Shown here: positions 15,501 through 22,687 of the stretch, one piece after another
Position numbering within the stretch: position 1 is the stretch's first letter
How the letters are laid out: the number at the start of each line of letters is the position of its first letter
NCBI GenBank assembly: GCA_017408885.1
Contig: JAFQTT010000005.1
Location: 1 to 38,830 of the forward strand
Reading direction: 5' to 3'
Origin: Methanocorpusculum sp.
Lineage (GTDB): Archaea > Halobacteriota > Methanomicrobia > Methanomicrobiales > Methanocorpusculaceae
DNA: 38,830 bases
The notes under the pieces: model-generated
Told to the model about the DNA's origin: nothing
The model's input: only the letters and a program-made list of their open reading frames with translations
Database searches by the model: none
Made by a program: the position numbers and the translations under genes

Positions 15501-15875
15501 GGTAACTGGTGGATTATCACACTTACCGGATCTGGCTTCTCTAGCTACGTAGTTGGTTATGAGGTTCCGGCATCTACTGGAGGTAGTACTGGCGGAGGCT
15601 CTGGTAGCGGAAGCGGTTCTGGATCAGGATCTGGCTCCGGCAGCGGCTCTTCAGGTAGCGGAAGCAGCTCTGGTTCTGGCAGTTCTGGACCATCTACTGT
15701 AACTCCGGTTGTCCCGCCAACCGAAGATCCAACCGAAGATCCAACTGACGTCCCAGGTGAAGACCTTCCAGACATCCCGGATGTCCCGGTCACCCCTGAG
15801 GAACCATCATCTCCTGCACCGCTCTTAGCAGTCCTTGCAGGTCTTGGAGCAGCAGTTGTTCTTAGAAGAAAGTAA
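12540..15875 (+). CDS. Large exported surface protein with beta-helix repeats
   Basis: About 1111 residues. A signal peptide (MKTKKTLQHIAAVAVVLL, cleavage likely after VSA near residue 31) sends it outside. Residues about 40-720 repeat short beta-strand patterns with NGGKF, INGG and LNGGLY turns, typical of right-handed beta-helix adhesins. About 725-800 resemble an InlB B-repeat-like (Listeria/Bacteroides) module: TIIYHDG, FLGWNA, LTLYAVWQ. A further domain precedes a Gly/Ser linker, then a Pro/Glu/Asp/Thr stretch and a C-terminal membrane anchor (PAPLLAVLAGLGAAVVLRRK). This resembles archaeal surface-anchoring tails processed by archaeosortase, but no exact signature is claimed. The ATG at 12540 fits the signal peptide; a TTG at 12534 is closer to the ribosome site. 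It is likely a cell-surface or adhesion protein. Confidence 0.85.
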   Translation: MKTKKTLQHIAAVAVVLLTLCLVFAAPVSAEEVTAENLATLLGAGTSVTLPDNLKVTTPITITQDVTLELNGHTLTYDGDNFITVNGGKFIITNNADEGFVQATNKVVIVNAGNLSIENAWVKATNAYAIYISAMDDENRNTLVSIDSGSYVDAEANPVIAISNNLNSGVTTAKGVTLDFAGMIRGSNTANGIWIDGDIQDVENPPEIILRDGSRIQMGEGDESCAIYAAGYGSWTFDAPTDTESISFGPDLMADDPLSIKAGTFVINGGFFLAKGSYVENPEADYNGSEPTGSAISITGTDGYAREVSVTINGGKFQSTNGHALFEGVRTNEGSGLDENGLIDINGGIFVTNAALPAIQYTPGDNRIDVTGATIEANNYGALKAALESGVKEVKVIYAIDAGEVTKENRITVLKDTMLNLNGMTITADLDGATSFIVVGSTDGDVPVEFTVTNDITSENGYAYEGYGTIDVTQDGDGCLFYVCDESTLTIRGGTYKAGYYVVASNAKPGDNGQVHADINIDIMNAYFTSTADSAFYIPVTSETIIAGETEITGVTGGLELRSGSVTLSDNVKISATGEGSTADKASGDGSLMDGSAIILHKNGDSYPGDIELTIGDNVELSSSNAAAISNYVLNTDTGDVTVTISDNAKLSGTAALENKIYTSVTDVENKGTFNLNGGLYKATEVTLFKGIEPIYGAGSYLSETADEDGFYAVAQKPLTIIYHDGLETAETSEVTIEDDAENVKIAGNIFTHEGAAFLGWNATSAEGLDVDYLGDAEVSVVGLYFGDDRTLTLYAVWQSVVGDKIEIESTYDEGTGNTTATFTDATVITEVPEDLQFENTTWISYNGAEIAIIFANAADNESFNGEDLDAPILGAIAVTGGLSAYTGGDGCTDYAVVITMNNLTDIPEIDGSFNQTVADLLPSDLDEVITMISADADNSKLAEVYVIFTIGKLSTDVEEGFVGYHVSGDLATKLPDDKFKIEESDDGNWWIITLTGSGFSSYVVGYEVPASTGGSTGGGSGSGSGSGSGSGSGSGSSGSGSSSGSGSSGPSTVTPVVPPTEDPTEDPTDVPGEDLPDIPDVPVTPEEPSSPAPLLAVLAGLGAAVVLRRK

Positions 15876-15888
15876 GAGGGAACTCTAA

Positions 15889-15919
15889 AGTCAGAGTAAC
15901 CTCTGACTAATCCCTTTTT
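15889..15919 (+). terminator. Terminator of the surface-protein gene
   Basis: AGTCAGAG pairs with CTCTGACT (8 bp, 4-base loop), followed shortly by a T run. Confidence 0.6.
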
Positions 15920-16140
15920 CATTTCCAGGATTACTTTTGAACAAACATCTAAGCAAAAAAGAGCCGTGTGCTCGACGAGCCGGACAGTATCTGATGCAAA
16001 TCTAACTCCACAAAAGCATTGGCTTTCATTTCATCAGCGCAATTTAATAGGGAATGAAATCCTCAAAATCAAATTAAAGCAATTTGCTCACCGCAAAACA
16101 ACAAAATAAGCAAAACGAAAAGTATTTTTTTTTTCATTTT

Positions 16141-16156
16141 CTTATACTTGTATAAG
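16141..16156 (+). promoter_or_regulatory. TATA-containing palindrome
   Basis: CTTATAC-TT-GTATAAG is perfect over 7 bp. It contains TATA-like cores in both strands and could be the promoter/operator of the AT-rich membrane-protein gene at 16230. Confidence 0.45.
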
Positions 16157-16229
16157 CAAAACCCGCATCAGATACCCGGAAACCGGGTTTTACCCGTAAC
16201 ACACGTTGAACAAAGAAAAGAGGTTATTT

Positions 16230-17489
16230 ATGGTGTTAGAAAAGTACTCTGACTGTGCATCTCTAAAGAGATTCCTGTGTGTATTTATATCAGTGTTCTG
16301 CGCCCTTCTATTAATTGATTATGCTCTGTCTTATTGTCTGGACAGGGAAATCTGTTTTATTGATTTACTCTTCGTGGCATCAGAACCAGCATTAATCATC
16401 GCTATTTTGGGCATCATCGCTGCAACGGAAGTTACTGCATATACTATCCTGTTCTTAATCGTTAATGTCAGTTCATCTGTTCAGGTGAAAGCAGGAAATG
16501 AAGTATATAGCTCAACATCTCTTACCAAATCATTGACAAAGGTAATTCTGCTTCCGTCAACTGCAAAGATAACAGTCATTGCATTAGTTCTCCTGATTGT
16601 TGCCTTGTATTCACAAGACACTCTTCCAAACATCGTCTGGTTGATTGTACTGGGACTTTTAGTAGTATTCACCATTTATGAAATCTGGGTGTCTTCCAAA
16701 TCGGTTTATTACATCCTTATTCAATGTCAGCCGGACCATGAACTCTATTGTGAGCTTCAGGAAATGACAGAACAACCTGGGGGAAAGACGATTAGAACGT
16801 ATCGTCCAAAACCACATAATATGCACCATGCGAGGCGGACACAGTATCCAAAACTCTATACTAAAATCCACAATCATCTAAAGGAAAATGGACTAATTCC
16901 TCAATCGTATACAGAATGGAAATTAAGAAGAATACTGGATTTAACTTTCATCGAAGAAATTATCTACTCTATAAATGTTTTGAAGAACATGAATACAGAA
17001 GACACCATATTGCATCTGTTGCATACTGGTGATTCCAATCAACTGTTTAAAACCCTGACACCGAAAAACCCCGACCCTGTTGATATCACAAAAATATGTT
17101 TGGAGATTATGGATATGTACTATTCCCAGAATGAAAAACCTCTTCCTCATGGATTTCGCGCATTACGTTCTCCGAAAGATATTCTGGAAGTATGTCTTAT
17201 TCTCCTTTACAAACAGATAGCTGCTCTGAGAAAGAAGGGGACGTTATCTTGGATATCAAATAGATATCTCCATTATATCAACCCAAATGAAACACACATG
17301 TATATGCTCTATGGAGATATTCTCTATGAACTTGGAAAGTACGAATATGAATATAGCAAACAGGCGAGAGAATATTATCAAGCAGCAATTGATGCCTATG
17401 AATATGCAAATATTGCTGACCCAAGCAACAAGCTTGCTCTGGAAAATATGAGGTTTATTAAGAGAATGCTATCCAATCTGGAATCCTAG
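16230..17489 (+). CDS. AT-rich multi-pass membrane protein with TPR-like tail
   Basis: This 419-residue protein is not recognised. Four hydrophobic segments lie at about 14-35, 43-75, 108-125 and 132-152. A soluble region of about 260 residues follows. Its end (ARE-YYQAAIDAYEYANIADPS and neighbours) has the spacing of a tetratricopeptide repeat, also seen as YMLYGDILYELGKYEYEYS. ATG 16230 is chosen because GAGGT lies 5 bases upstream; a TTG at 16206 is also in frame. The gene is clearly AT-richer than the chromosomal genes and sits between accessory islands, suggesting transfer. It could be a membrane sensor or effector. Confidence 0.75.
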   Translation: MVLEKYSDCASLKRFLCVFISVFCALLLIDYALSYCLDREICFIDLLFVASEPALIIAILGIIAATEVTAYTILFLIVNVSSSVQVKAGNEVYSSTSLTKSLTKVILLPSTAKITVIALVLLIVALYSQDTLPNIVWLIVLGLLVVFTIYEIWVSSKSVYYILIQCQPDHELYCELQEMTEQPGGKTIRTYRPKPHNMHHARRTQYPKLYTKIHNHLKENGLIPQSYTEWKLRRILDLTFIEEIIYSINVLKNMNTEDTILHLLHTGDSNQLFKTLTPKNPDPVDITKICLEIMDMYYSQNEKPLPHGFRALRSPKDILEVCLILLYKQIAALRKKGTLSWISNRYLHYINPNETHMYMLYGDILYELGKYEYEYSKQAREYYQAAIDAYEYANIADPSNKLALENMRFIKRMLSNLES

Positions 17490-18126
17490 AACAGAAAACG
17501 GAACAATATGAGTTGAGGTAATTCCTTCAACATACTATATCTCTTTTCCCGATAGAAGAACCACGAAATGAGCAAATACTGCCAAGACCAAATCTAGCAA
17601 TCCATTTTCATTTATCAGATTGCCTCGCCGGAAAGCCTGCCACGATTAGTAGGTGAGCAGGCGTGAGCTCTTCAAACAAAACCACAGGTACAAAACGACC
17701 GAACGCACGCCTTCCAGTCGTGCTTTGTCTTCGAGTATTGACATCCCTCTCGACTCTCGCTGACGGCTCTTGCGTCTCTATCGCTAACGTTCCTCCGACT
17801 AATCGAGCCGTCAGGGACGTGCGAGATATCAAAGGTGTATGAAAGACTCCTTAATCCATGAAAATTACAAAACAGAGATGATAGGTGGTTTGTGATTTAA
17901 ACGCCCCGCACCCGTCATTTTGATAGAACTCACGACATATCAGATCGCTTGTTCTAGGGATGATTATTGGATTCGTGACGCCGCTCTGTATCTGGTTTTT
18001 CCTATAAGAACATCAGTAATGTAATTGATAATCTCTATTTATTTTTAATTTGCTGCCGTCCTCTGTGTTATTTTGTTGCTATTTTATCCACAGAGGATTT
18101 TTCTACTCCAACGCATAAGATATTGT
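17490..18126. other. Gene-free stretch with inverted and direct repeats
   Basis: I see no supported gene. CTGACGGCTC (17760-17769) and GAGCCGTCAG (17805-17814) form a 10-bp inverted repeat in a GC-rich patch (about 17620-17830) that reads like a foldback. The 92-bp direct repeat copy 1 follows at 17840-17931. An A/T-rich segment at 18031-18050 may be the promoter for the ADP-ribosyltransferase gene. Confidence 0.6.
17840..17931 (+). repeat. 92-bp direct repeat, copy 1
   Basis: These 92 bases recur at 19179-19270 with one difference (C versus T in GCAC/TCCGTC). The two copies bracket the ADP-ribosyltransferase and its small partner. Confidence 0.9.
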
Positions 18127-18771
18127 ATGGATTGGCAGATATCAGAGCCGTATACTCCATACTCTTTTCTGGAACAAATGCCCCCTCACCCCGCGTTTGA
18201 GTTCCGTAACGAGCTGACGCTTGAGGAGCGGATTGCTGTTGCAGGATATCAGGATATGGGCTTTATTCAGCATAAGTGGGAGATTACCCCTCCGGATGTT
18301 GAACATCCAAACTGCTCAGTGATTAATTCATTCCTGAGGTTCGATGATTTCCGTGAGGCATTATCTGATTCAGATTATGATGTTTGTCTGGAATTAATCG
18401 CGTTGATAGATTCTGCGATCGAAAAAAGTGTCATTCGTAAAGACTTGACCGTTATCAGGGGTCTTTCTGACCCGGGATGGTTTGAACCATATCAGGAGGA
18501 TTCTACCTTCTCAGATGATGCTTTTGGCAGTTTCTCACTCTCTCCGGAGGCAGCCTGCCGGTATTCGGGGTTGAATCCGGCGCGACAAAAAGTGTTTGTT
18601 ACATATGATCTCTTCGCAGGTTCTCATGCATTGTACATGGGTCAAAAGGAGGAAGAGATGCTTCTGCCGCGCAAAATGAAGTATATAGTTGATGAAATTG
18701 ACTATGCAAAACCTGGTTTCCTTGATGCCGAGTATGAGGCGAAGGTATATATTCTCAGGGAGGATAAGTAA
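18127..18771 (+). CDS. ADP-ribosyltransferase (exoenzyme/ART fold), toxin candidate
   Basis: The 214-residue protein matches the ADP-ribosyltransferase exoenzyme family (PF03496 type). LTLEERIAVAGYQDMGF and INSFLRFDD form the N-terminal lobe. The arginine motif is LTVIRGLSD (R111), the Ser motif SFSLS is at 135-139, and a catalytic E-x-E (E175, E177) precedes MLLPRKMKY, as in R-S-E class mono-ADP-ribosyltransferases. These transfer ADP-ribose from NAD to proteins and often act as toxins in secreted, phage or polymorphic-toxin settings. No signal peptide is seen, so action inside the cell is likely. ATG 18127 is the first ATG; a TTG at 18073 is also in frame. A 78-codon gene follows after 4 bases. 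The pair lies between 92-bp direct repeats. Confidence 0.85.
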   Translation: MDWQISEPYTPYSFLEQMPPHPAFEFRNELTLEERIAVAGYQDMGFIQHKWEITPPDVEHPNCSVINSFLRFDDFREALSDSDYDVCLELIALIDSAIEKSVIRKDLTVIRGLSDPGWFEPYQEDSTFSDDAFGSFSLSPEAACRYSGLNPARQKVFVTYDLFAGSHALYMGQKEEEMLLPRKMKYIVDEIDYAKPGFLDAEYEAKVYILREDK

Positions 18772-18775
18772 TACT

Positions 18776-19012
18776 ATGATTCCATTAAGTGCCCGTGACC
18801 TTCGCTATCTTGGGCAGGCTGAGAGGACACCGGAAGATGAAATAAGACGTGAAGAGCATGTGAAAAAAGTGCATGCATGGCTTAGATCATTTGCACCTGA
18901 TGATATGAAGGATGCGCCTATTATCCGTGCTCATGTAGACGGAAAGTATGACCCGAATAAGGATTACAGTCAGGATTATACGAGAAGACGTAAAAAACCT
19001 GTATCTGAATGA
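18776..19012 (+). CDS. 78-residue partner of the ADP-ribosyltransferase
   Basis: I do not recognise this small, highly charged protein (MIPLSARDLRYLGQAERT). It is rich in Arg, Lys, Asp and Glu, has no cysteine or membrane span, and ends in a basic cluster (TRRRKKPVSE). It starts 4 bases after the stop of the ADP-ribosyltransferase, with GGGAGG about 12 bases upstream inside that gene, so the two are surely co-expressed. Position and size suggest an antitoxin or immunity protein, but it could equally be a second element-borne protein. A longer frame opening at 18689 only overlaps the upstream gene. Confidence 0.65.
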   Translation: MIPLSARDLRYLGQAERTPEDEIRREEHVKKVHAWLRSFAPDDMKDAPIIRAHVDGKYDPNKDYSQDYTRRRKKPVSE

Positions 19013-19370
19013 ATTTGGTTCGGGGTCTGTAATGGCTTGGAAATCTGAATAAAGCCTCTTGCATGAGTAATACTCTTTTTTTCTATATTTTTTATGAAGT
19101 GGTTCCTTTGGTTTGGATGCACACGACGTGCCCACATCTCATTGGTGCTGTCTGGAAGTGAAAGAAATCAACGAATTCTGAAAGACTCCTTAATCCATGA
19201 AAATTACAAAACAGAGATGATAGGTGGTTTGTGATTTAAACGCCCCGCATCCGTCATTTTGATAGAACTCCCGAGGTCGGAACATACCTTTGCAGACGCT
19301 CCGGCAGATTCCTCCATTAATCTGAGGGCATGTAAGGCACACCCAAACAAAAAACAAATAAAAAAAAAAG
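19013..19370. other. Intergenic stretch with second 92-bp repeat
   Basis: No gene is seen. It holds the second 92-bp direct repeat (19179-19270) and an A-rich run (19359-19369) that would be the T-run terminator of the minus-strand rubrerythrin gene. The 165 bases before the repeat look unique. Confidence 0.55.
19179..19270 (+). repeat. 92-bp direct repeat, copy 2
   Basis: 91 of 92 bases match 17840-17931. Start-to-start distance is 1339 bases. Confidence 0.9.
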
Positions 19371-19913
19371 TTAGTAGTTCTCCTTCTCAAGGAAGAAGTA
19401 TGCTTTCGGGTGTGCACAGACCGGACAGACTTCGACTGCTGCCTCACCATAGTGAATGTGTCCGCAGTTTCCGCATACCCATGCTTTTGGCTCATCGCGT
19501 GCGAAGACTTTGCCTTCCTCAACATTTGCAAGGAGTTTTCTGTAGCGTTCCTCGTGGGACTTCTCAATCTTTGCGACCTCTTCAAAGAGGAATGCAAGCT
19601 TCTCGAATCCTTCCTCTTTTGCGTCCTTTGCGAACTGAGCGTACATCTCAACCCACTCATAGTTCTCGCCTTCTGCTGCTGCAAGGAGGTTTGCTGCGGT
19701 GTCCGGGATCTCTCCTCCGCAGAGAGCCTTGAACCAGAGCTTTGCGTGTTCCTTCTCGTTTAATGCGGTCTCTGCAAAGAAGTCAGAAATCTGGTTAAAT
19801 CCTTCCTTTCTTGCCTTGGATGCAAAGTAGTCGTACTTGTTTCTTGCCTGAGACTCACCTGCGAATGCCTCCATCAGGTTTTTCTCGGTTTTAGTACCTT
19901 TAATGTTGCACAT
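19371..19913 (-). CDS. rbr: Rubrerythrin
   Basis: This 180-residue protein is a rubrerythrin, a non-haem iron peroxidase that protects anaerobes from hydrogen peroxide. The N-terminal four-helix diiron domain has the iron-ligand motifs [20 protein letters not shown] and [14 protein letters not shown]. The C-terminal rubredoxin-like domain carries CGNCGH and CPVCAHPK cysteine pairs for one Fe. Full length. It is divergent from the PH-domain gene; an A/T-rich box near 19940-19950 would serve it as a leaderless message. A T-run follows the stop. Confidence 0.96.
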   Translation of the reverse strand: MCNIKGTKTEKNLMEAFAGESQARNKYDYFASKARKEGFNQISDFFAETALNEKEHAKLWFKALCGGEIPDTAANLLAAAEGENYEWVEMYAQFAKDAKEEGFEKLAFLFEEVAKIEKSHEERYRKLLANVEEGKVFARDEPKAWVCGNCGHIHYGEAAVEVCPVCAHPKAYFFLEKENY

Positions 19914-19975
19914 ATTTCTTATTTTGGCGTGAGAGATAAAAAATGTTTATCTTCTTACATATGCCATTATTTACT

Positions 19976-20566
19976 ATGGTTAATCTAAATGAAGACTTCA
20001 AGCCGGCTGGAAAATATACCGGCTATCTTCTGCTTGCAACTCTTGCAGGAATTGTCCTGGTCTGGGCGGCATGCTGTGCATGGATGTTCATCGATTCCAT
20101 CTTCAGTATCTTCCTGATTCTTGGAATTGCTGCCCTTGCAGTCTGTGTAATCTTTGCATGCATCTGGGCACCGCTCTACTACAAATCCGTGGTCTATCAC
20201 TTAAACGGCACTGAGATGACATGGAGGCGTGGTGTGTTCTTTAGAAAAACCGGAATTGTTCCGTACAACAGAATTACCAACGTTGACATCGTTCAGGGCC
20301 CGGTTATGAGAGTCTTTGGAATCTACCACTTAAAGATTGAGACCGCAGGCGGAGGCGCATCCAAAAACTCTGCTGAGATTCAGATTGAAGGAGTTGAAAA
20401 CCCTGAACCAATCAGACAGCTTATCATGGACTTTGTCAGAGGACAAAAGCCGGCAGCAGCTGCAACAGGGACTGAATACAAACCTGTATCTTCTGCCGCA
20501 CCGGACATGCAGGCTTTACTCGAAGAGGTCTCTGCAATCCGCCGCCTTCTTGAAGAGAGGAAATAA
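19976..20566 (+). CDS. Membrane protein with bacterial-PH (YdbS-like) domain
   Basis: The 196-residue protein has two membrane helices near its N-terminus (about 18-40 and 43-65). A bPH2/YdbS-like domain follows (YHLNGTEMTWRRGVFFRKTG, then IVPYNRITNVDIVQGPVMR and FGIYHLKIETAG). The C-terminal tail after residue 150 is Ala-rich and ends in a short charged helix (LLEEVSAIRRLLEERK). The ATG at 19976 fits the usual start; ATGs at 19943 and 19961 are in frame, but the first overlaps the likely promoter. Function in membranes is unknown. It overlaps the next small gene by one base, so the two form a unit. Confidence 0.82.
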   Translation: MVNLNEDFKPAGKYTGYLLLATLAGIVLVWAACCAWMFIDSIFSIFLILGIAALAVCVIFACIWAPLYYKSVVYHLNGTEMTWRRGVFFRKTGIVPYNRITNVDIVQGPVMRVFGIYHLKIETAGGGASKNSAEIQIEGVENPEPIRQLIMDFVRGQKPAAAATGTEYKPVSSAAPDMQALLEEVSAIRRLLEERK

Positions 20567-20796
20567 TGTCTGATAAAGAAGAGCTGGTCTTAGATCCTGA
20601 CTTTACTGAAGAAGAGCACGCTGAGTTTGAACGCCTCGAACGTGAAAATCCCTATCGCGAAATCGAAGAGGAAAAAATTCGTGTGCCAAAACGTCCGGAG
20701 AGAGTCACAGATACCAAAAATGACGGGCTCTTCCTTGCTATATTCTGTATCGTAATGGCGATATTTTTACTAATTGTCGTCTTTACGGTGTTCTAA
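20566..20796 (+). CDS. Small single-span membrane protein
   Basis: This 76-residue protein has an acidic N-terminal half (PDFTEEEHAEFERLERENPY) and one C-terminal membrane helix (about 54-76; LFLAIFCIVMAIFLLIVVF). Its start overlaps the PH-domain gene stop by one base, so translation is coupled. It is probably a partner of that protein. No family recognised. Confidence 0.75.
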   Translation: MSDKEELVLDPDFTEEEHAEFERLERENPYREIEEEKIRVPKRPERVTDTKNDGLFLAIFCIVMAIFLLIVVFTVF

Positions 20797-20873
20797 ATCT
20801 TTTTTTTATTTTTGCCTGAATACCGCAACTCTTAAATTGATGTAAAACACATGTATTTAGGCAACAGCTAAAA

Positions 20874-21046
20874 GGGGTTGTGGCCTAGTCCGGAAGGGCG
20901 ACGGGCTCCAGCGGTTTTAGCGTATGATGAACTATCGGGTCTGCTGATTTGATGATGACCCGCTGGAGCACTGATCTAAGCTGCTCCTAACATGTTCGCT
21001 TGTCGGAGAGACCCGTCGATCGTGAGTTCAAATCTCACCAACCCCA
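20874..21046 (+). tRNA. tRNA-Trp (anticodon CCA) with a 99-base intron
   Basis: Acceptor GGGGTTG (20874-20880) pairs with CAACCCC (21039-21045); A21046 is the discriminator. T arm: GTGAG-TTCAAAT-CTCAC. Anticodon CCA is at 20908-20910. The junctions form a textbook bulge-helix-bulge: CTCC (20906-20909) pairs with GGAG (21005-21008), flanked by the bulges AG|C and AG|A. That places exon 1 at 20874-20911, the intron at 20912-21010 and exon 2 from 21011. Spliced, the anticodon arm reads ACGGG-CTCCAGA-CCCGT. Confidence 0.95.
20912..21010 (+). ncRNA. Box C/D methylation guide within the tRNA-Trp intron
   Basis: Boxes in order: C ATGATGA (20924-20930), D' CTGA (20944-20947), C' TGATGA (20950-20955), D CTGA (20971-20974). 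The guide before D' (CGGGTCT) pairs with AGACCCG of the spliced tRNA, placing the fifth base opposite C39. The guide before D (GCTGGAGC) pairs with the precursor's GCTCCAGC, placing the fifth base opposite C34. Euryarchaeal tRNA-Trp introns are known to guide 2'-O-methylation at positions 34 and 39, so this matches. Confidence 0.92.
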
Positions 21047-21090
21047 CGTTTTTCAAAAGTATTAATTTGTAAGAATACATTCTATTCTCT

Positions 21091-22614
21091 ATGATAAAAC
21101 GCCTGGCAGCAGTACTTGCTGTTCTGTTTCTGATTTTCTCGGCAGGATGTATCACAACAGATGCATCTCTTGAAAAAGCGGCAAAAGAAACCGTAGATGA
21201 GATCACAGAAGAACTCGAAGAAATGGCAGAGGAGATGCGGGAAGCAGGACACGTCATTCTTTCAGCAAACGGAGATGCAAAAGCGGCAGAGGCTGCTCTT
21301 TTCGAACTCTACGAGGATACGGACTATTCAATCTCGATTCTCTATGCAGACGCTGATGAAATCTGCATCGCTGTATATCCTGACATCATCAAAGACAGTG
21401 TTGGAAAAGACCTCTCAATATATGGAACTGACGAGGAGTACTATGCAGGCCGCGATATCGCGCTGACCAACTATCAGCTCTTGGAAAGCGGATTCTATTC
21501 CAGTGTATTATCCATGCCTCTCTACGACAACGTAAAGTTTGCAGGATACATCTCAGACGCTCTTGATTTAACAAAGATGATGGATAAGGCTGAGGTTGAA
21601 CTTCGAAGCGACTTCGGCTACAGCCTTTGGGTTGTTGAGCCTTCGGGAATGCAGATTTATGACCCCGATGCTGAAGAGGTAGGATTGAATATCCTGACTG
21701 ATACTCTGTATGCAAAAGCCGACGTAAGGGCGGCCGCTGAAAAGATTTGTGCAGAAAAACGCGGAACTGCAAGCTACTCTCTGGTAGAGAATGGGCATGT
21801 ATCAGTAAAAGAGGCTGCATGGGAAACACTTTCCTATGGCGGGCAGGAGTGGCGTATTGTGGTCACCAAGGTTACAGCACGCGATTCAACAGCTCTTGAA
21901 AATGCCGCAGATGAAGCAGCTGCGTTAATCGTTGAGAGCCTTGATGAGACTGCAGAAGAGATGCGTGATGCAGCAGAAGATATTGAAGAGGCAAATGGCA
22001 ATGTCAACGCAGCATCAAAGGCACTTTATGACCTGCTCGATGATGCTCCGTCGATTATTTCTCTCGTCTATGCCGATGCGGATGAAATCTGCATCACCGC
22101 TGCTCCTCAGTTCATGGAAGATGTTGCAGGCCGTGACATGACAATCTACGGAATCGATGAAGATTTCCACAAAAACCTTGGAAGAATCGGGCTTACGAAG
22201 TATCAGACCTTAGAAGAAGGTGTCTTTGCAGCTCTCATGTCTTCTGCGGTTTATGAAGGAGGAAGCTATGCAGGATATATCTCGGCTGCTCTTGACGAGA
22301 GCATTTTAATCGGAGTTCCGGCAAAGGAGATCCGCACAAAGTACGGATATGGAATATGGGTTGTAGAACCTTCCGGTATGCAGATTTATGACACTGATTC
22401 TGACGAAGTCGGCCTCAACATTTTAACCGACGAGCGTTACCGTGCAGAAGACATACAGGCTGCTGCAAAGCTGATTGTCAGTGAGCCGCAGGGTACTGCT
22501 GTTTATACAATCCTGGATGCCGGAGCAAAAGAGCCGGTTACAAAAGATGTTGCCTGGACAACTATTACCTACGGCGGACAGGAATGGAGAGTGGGGGTCA
22601 CCTCCATTCGCTAA
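21091..22614 (+). CDS. Lipoprotein with two Cache-like sensor domains in tandem
   Basis: The 507-residue protein has a lipoprotein signal (LFLIFSAGC, Cys20), so it is anchored outside the membrane. Residues about 27-265 and 268-507 are an internal duplication. Both halves have a long helix, YADADEICI, a DxxIYGxDE stretch, WVVEPSGMQIYD, VGLNILTD and YGGQEWR. The helix plus mixed-strand pattern resembles Cache (extracellular ligand-sensing) domains, but unlike most there is no membrane-spanning kinase or chemotaxis output. It may act as a binding protein for a separate partner. The start at 21091 is about 25 bases after an A/T box (GTATTAATTT), so the message is probably leaderless. Confidence 0.8.
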   Translation: MIKRLAAVLAVLFLIFSAGCITTDASLEKAAKETVDEITEELEEMAEEMREAGHVILSANGDAKAAEAALFELYEDTDYSISILYADADEICIAVYPDIIKDSVGKDLSIYGTDEEYYAGRDIALTNYQLLESGFYSSVLSMPLYDNVKFAGYISDALDLTKMMDKAEVELRSDFGYSLWVVEPSGMQIYDPDAEEVGLNILTDTLYAKADVRAAAEKICAEKRGTASYSLVENGHVSVKEAAWETLSYGGQEWRIVVTKVTARDSTALENAADEAAALIVESLDETAEEMRDAAEDIEEANGNVNAASKALYDLLDDAPSIISLVYADADEICITAAPQFMEDVAGRDMTIYGIDEDFHKNLGRIGLTKYQTLEEGVFAALMSSAVYEGGSYAGYISAALDESILIGVPAKEIRTKYGYGIWVVEPSGMQIYDTDSDEVGLNILTDERYRAEDIQAAAKLIVSEPQGTAVYTILDAGAKEPVTKDVAWTTITYGGQEWRVGVTSIR

Positions 22615-22653
22615 CCTTCCTTTTTTCACATCATCACCCCTCCCTATGGCGGG

Positions 22654-22660
22654 TTTATAT
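22654..22660 (+). promoter_or_regulatory. TATA box of pyrH
   Basis: TTTATAT lies 28 bases before the pyrH ATG. With the usual distance of about 25 bases to the transcription start this predicts a leaderless mRNA, and it argues against the upstream in-frame starts that overlap the lipoprotein gene. Confidence 0.6.
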
Positions 22661-22687
22661 GCTTTCACTCTCAAACATATACATACT

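Larger units (their letters stand above)
15876..16229. other. Intergenic stretch with inverted repeats
   Basis: There is no gene. A terminator hairpin (15889-15919) ends the surface-protein message. GTATCTGATGC (15987-15997) is inverted at 16165-16175. CTTATAC-TT-GTATAAG (16141-16156) is a perfect palindrome about 75 bases before the next gene. CCCGG-AAA-CCGGG (16175-16187) is another small hairpin. Confidence 0.55.

Noticed and set aside
17608-17832. 74-codon minus-strand frame
   Set aside because: It lies in a GC-rich inverted-repeat patch, has a low-complexity Arg/Thr composition and no start signal.
18689-18775. Longer start for the 78-residue partner protein
   Set aside because: The extra residues are only the ADP-ribosyltransferase gene read in another frame; GGGAGG supports the ATG at 18776.
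22475-22687. Upstream extension of pyrH
   Set aside because: It overlaps the lipoprotein gene and the TATA box and lacks similarity to UMP kinases.
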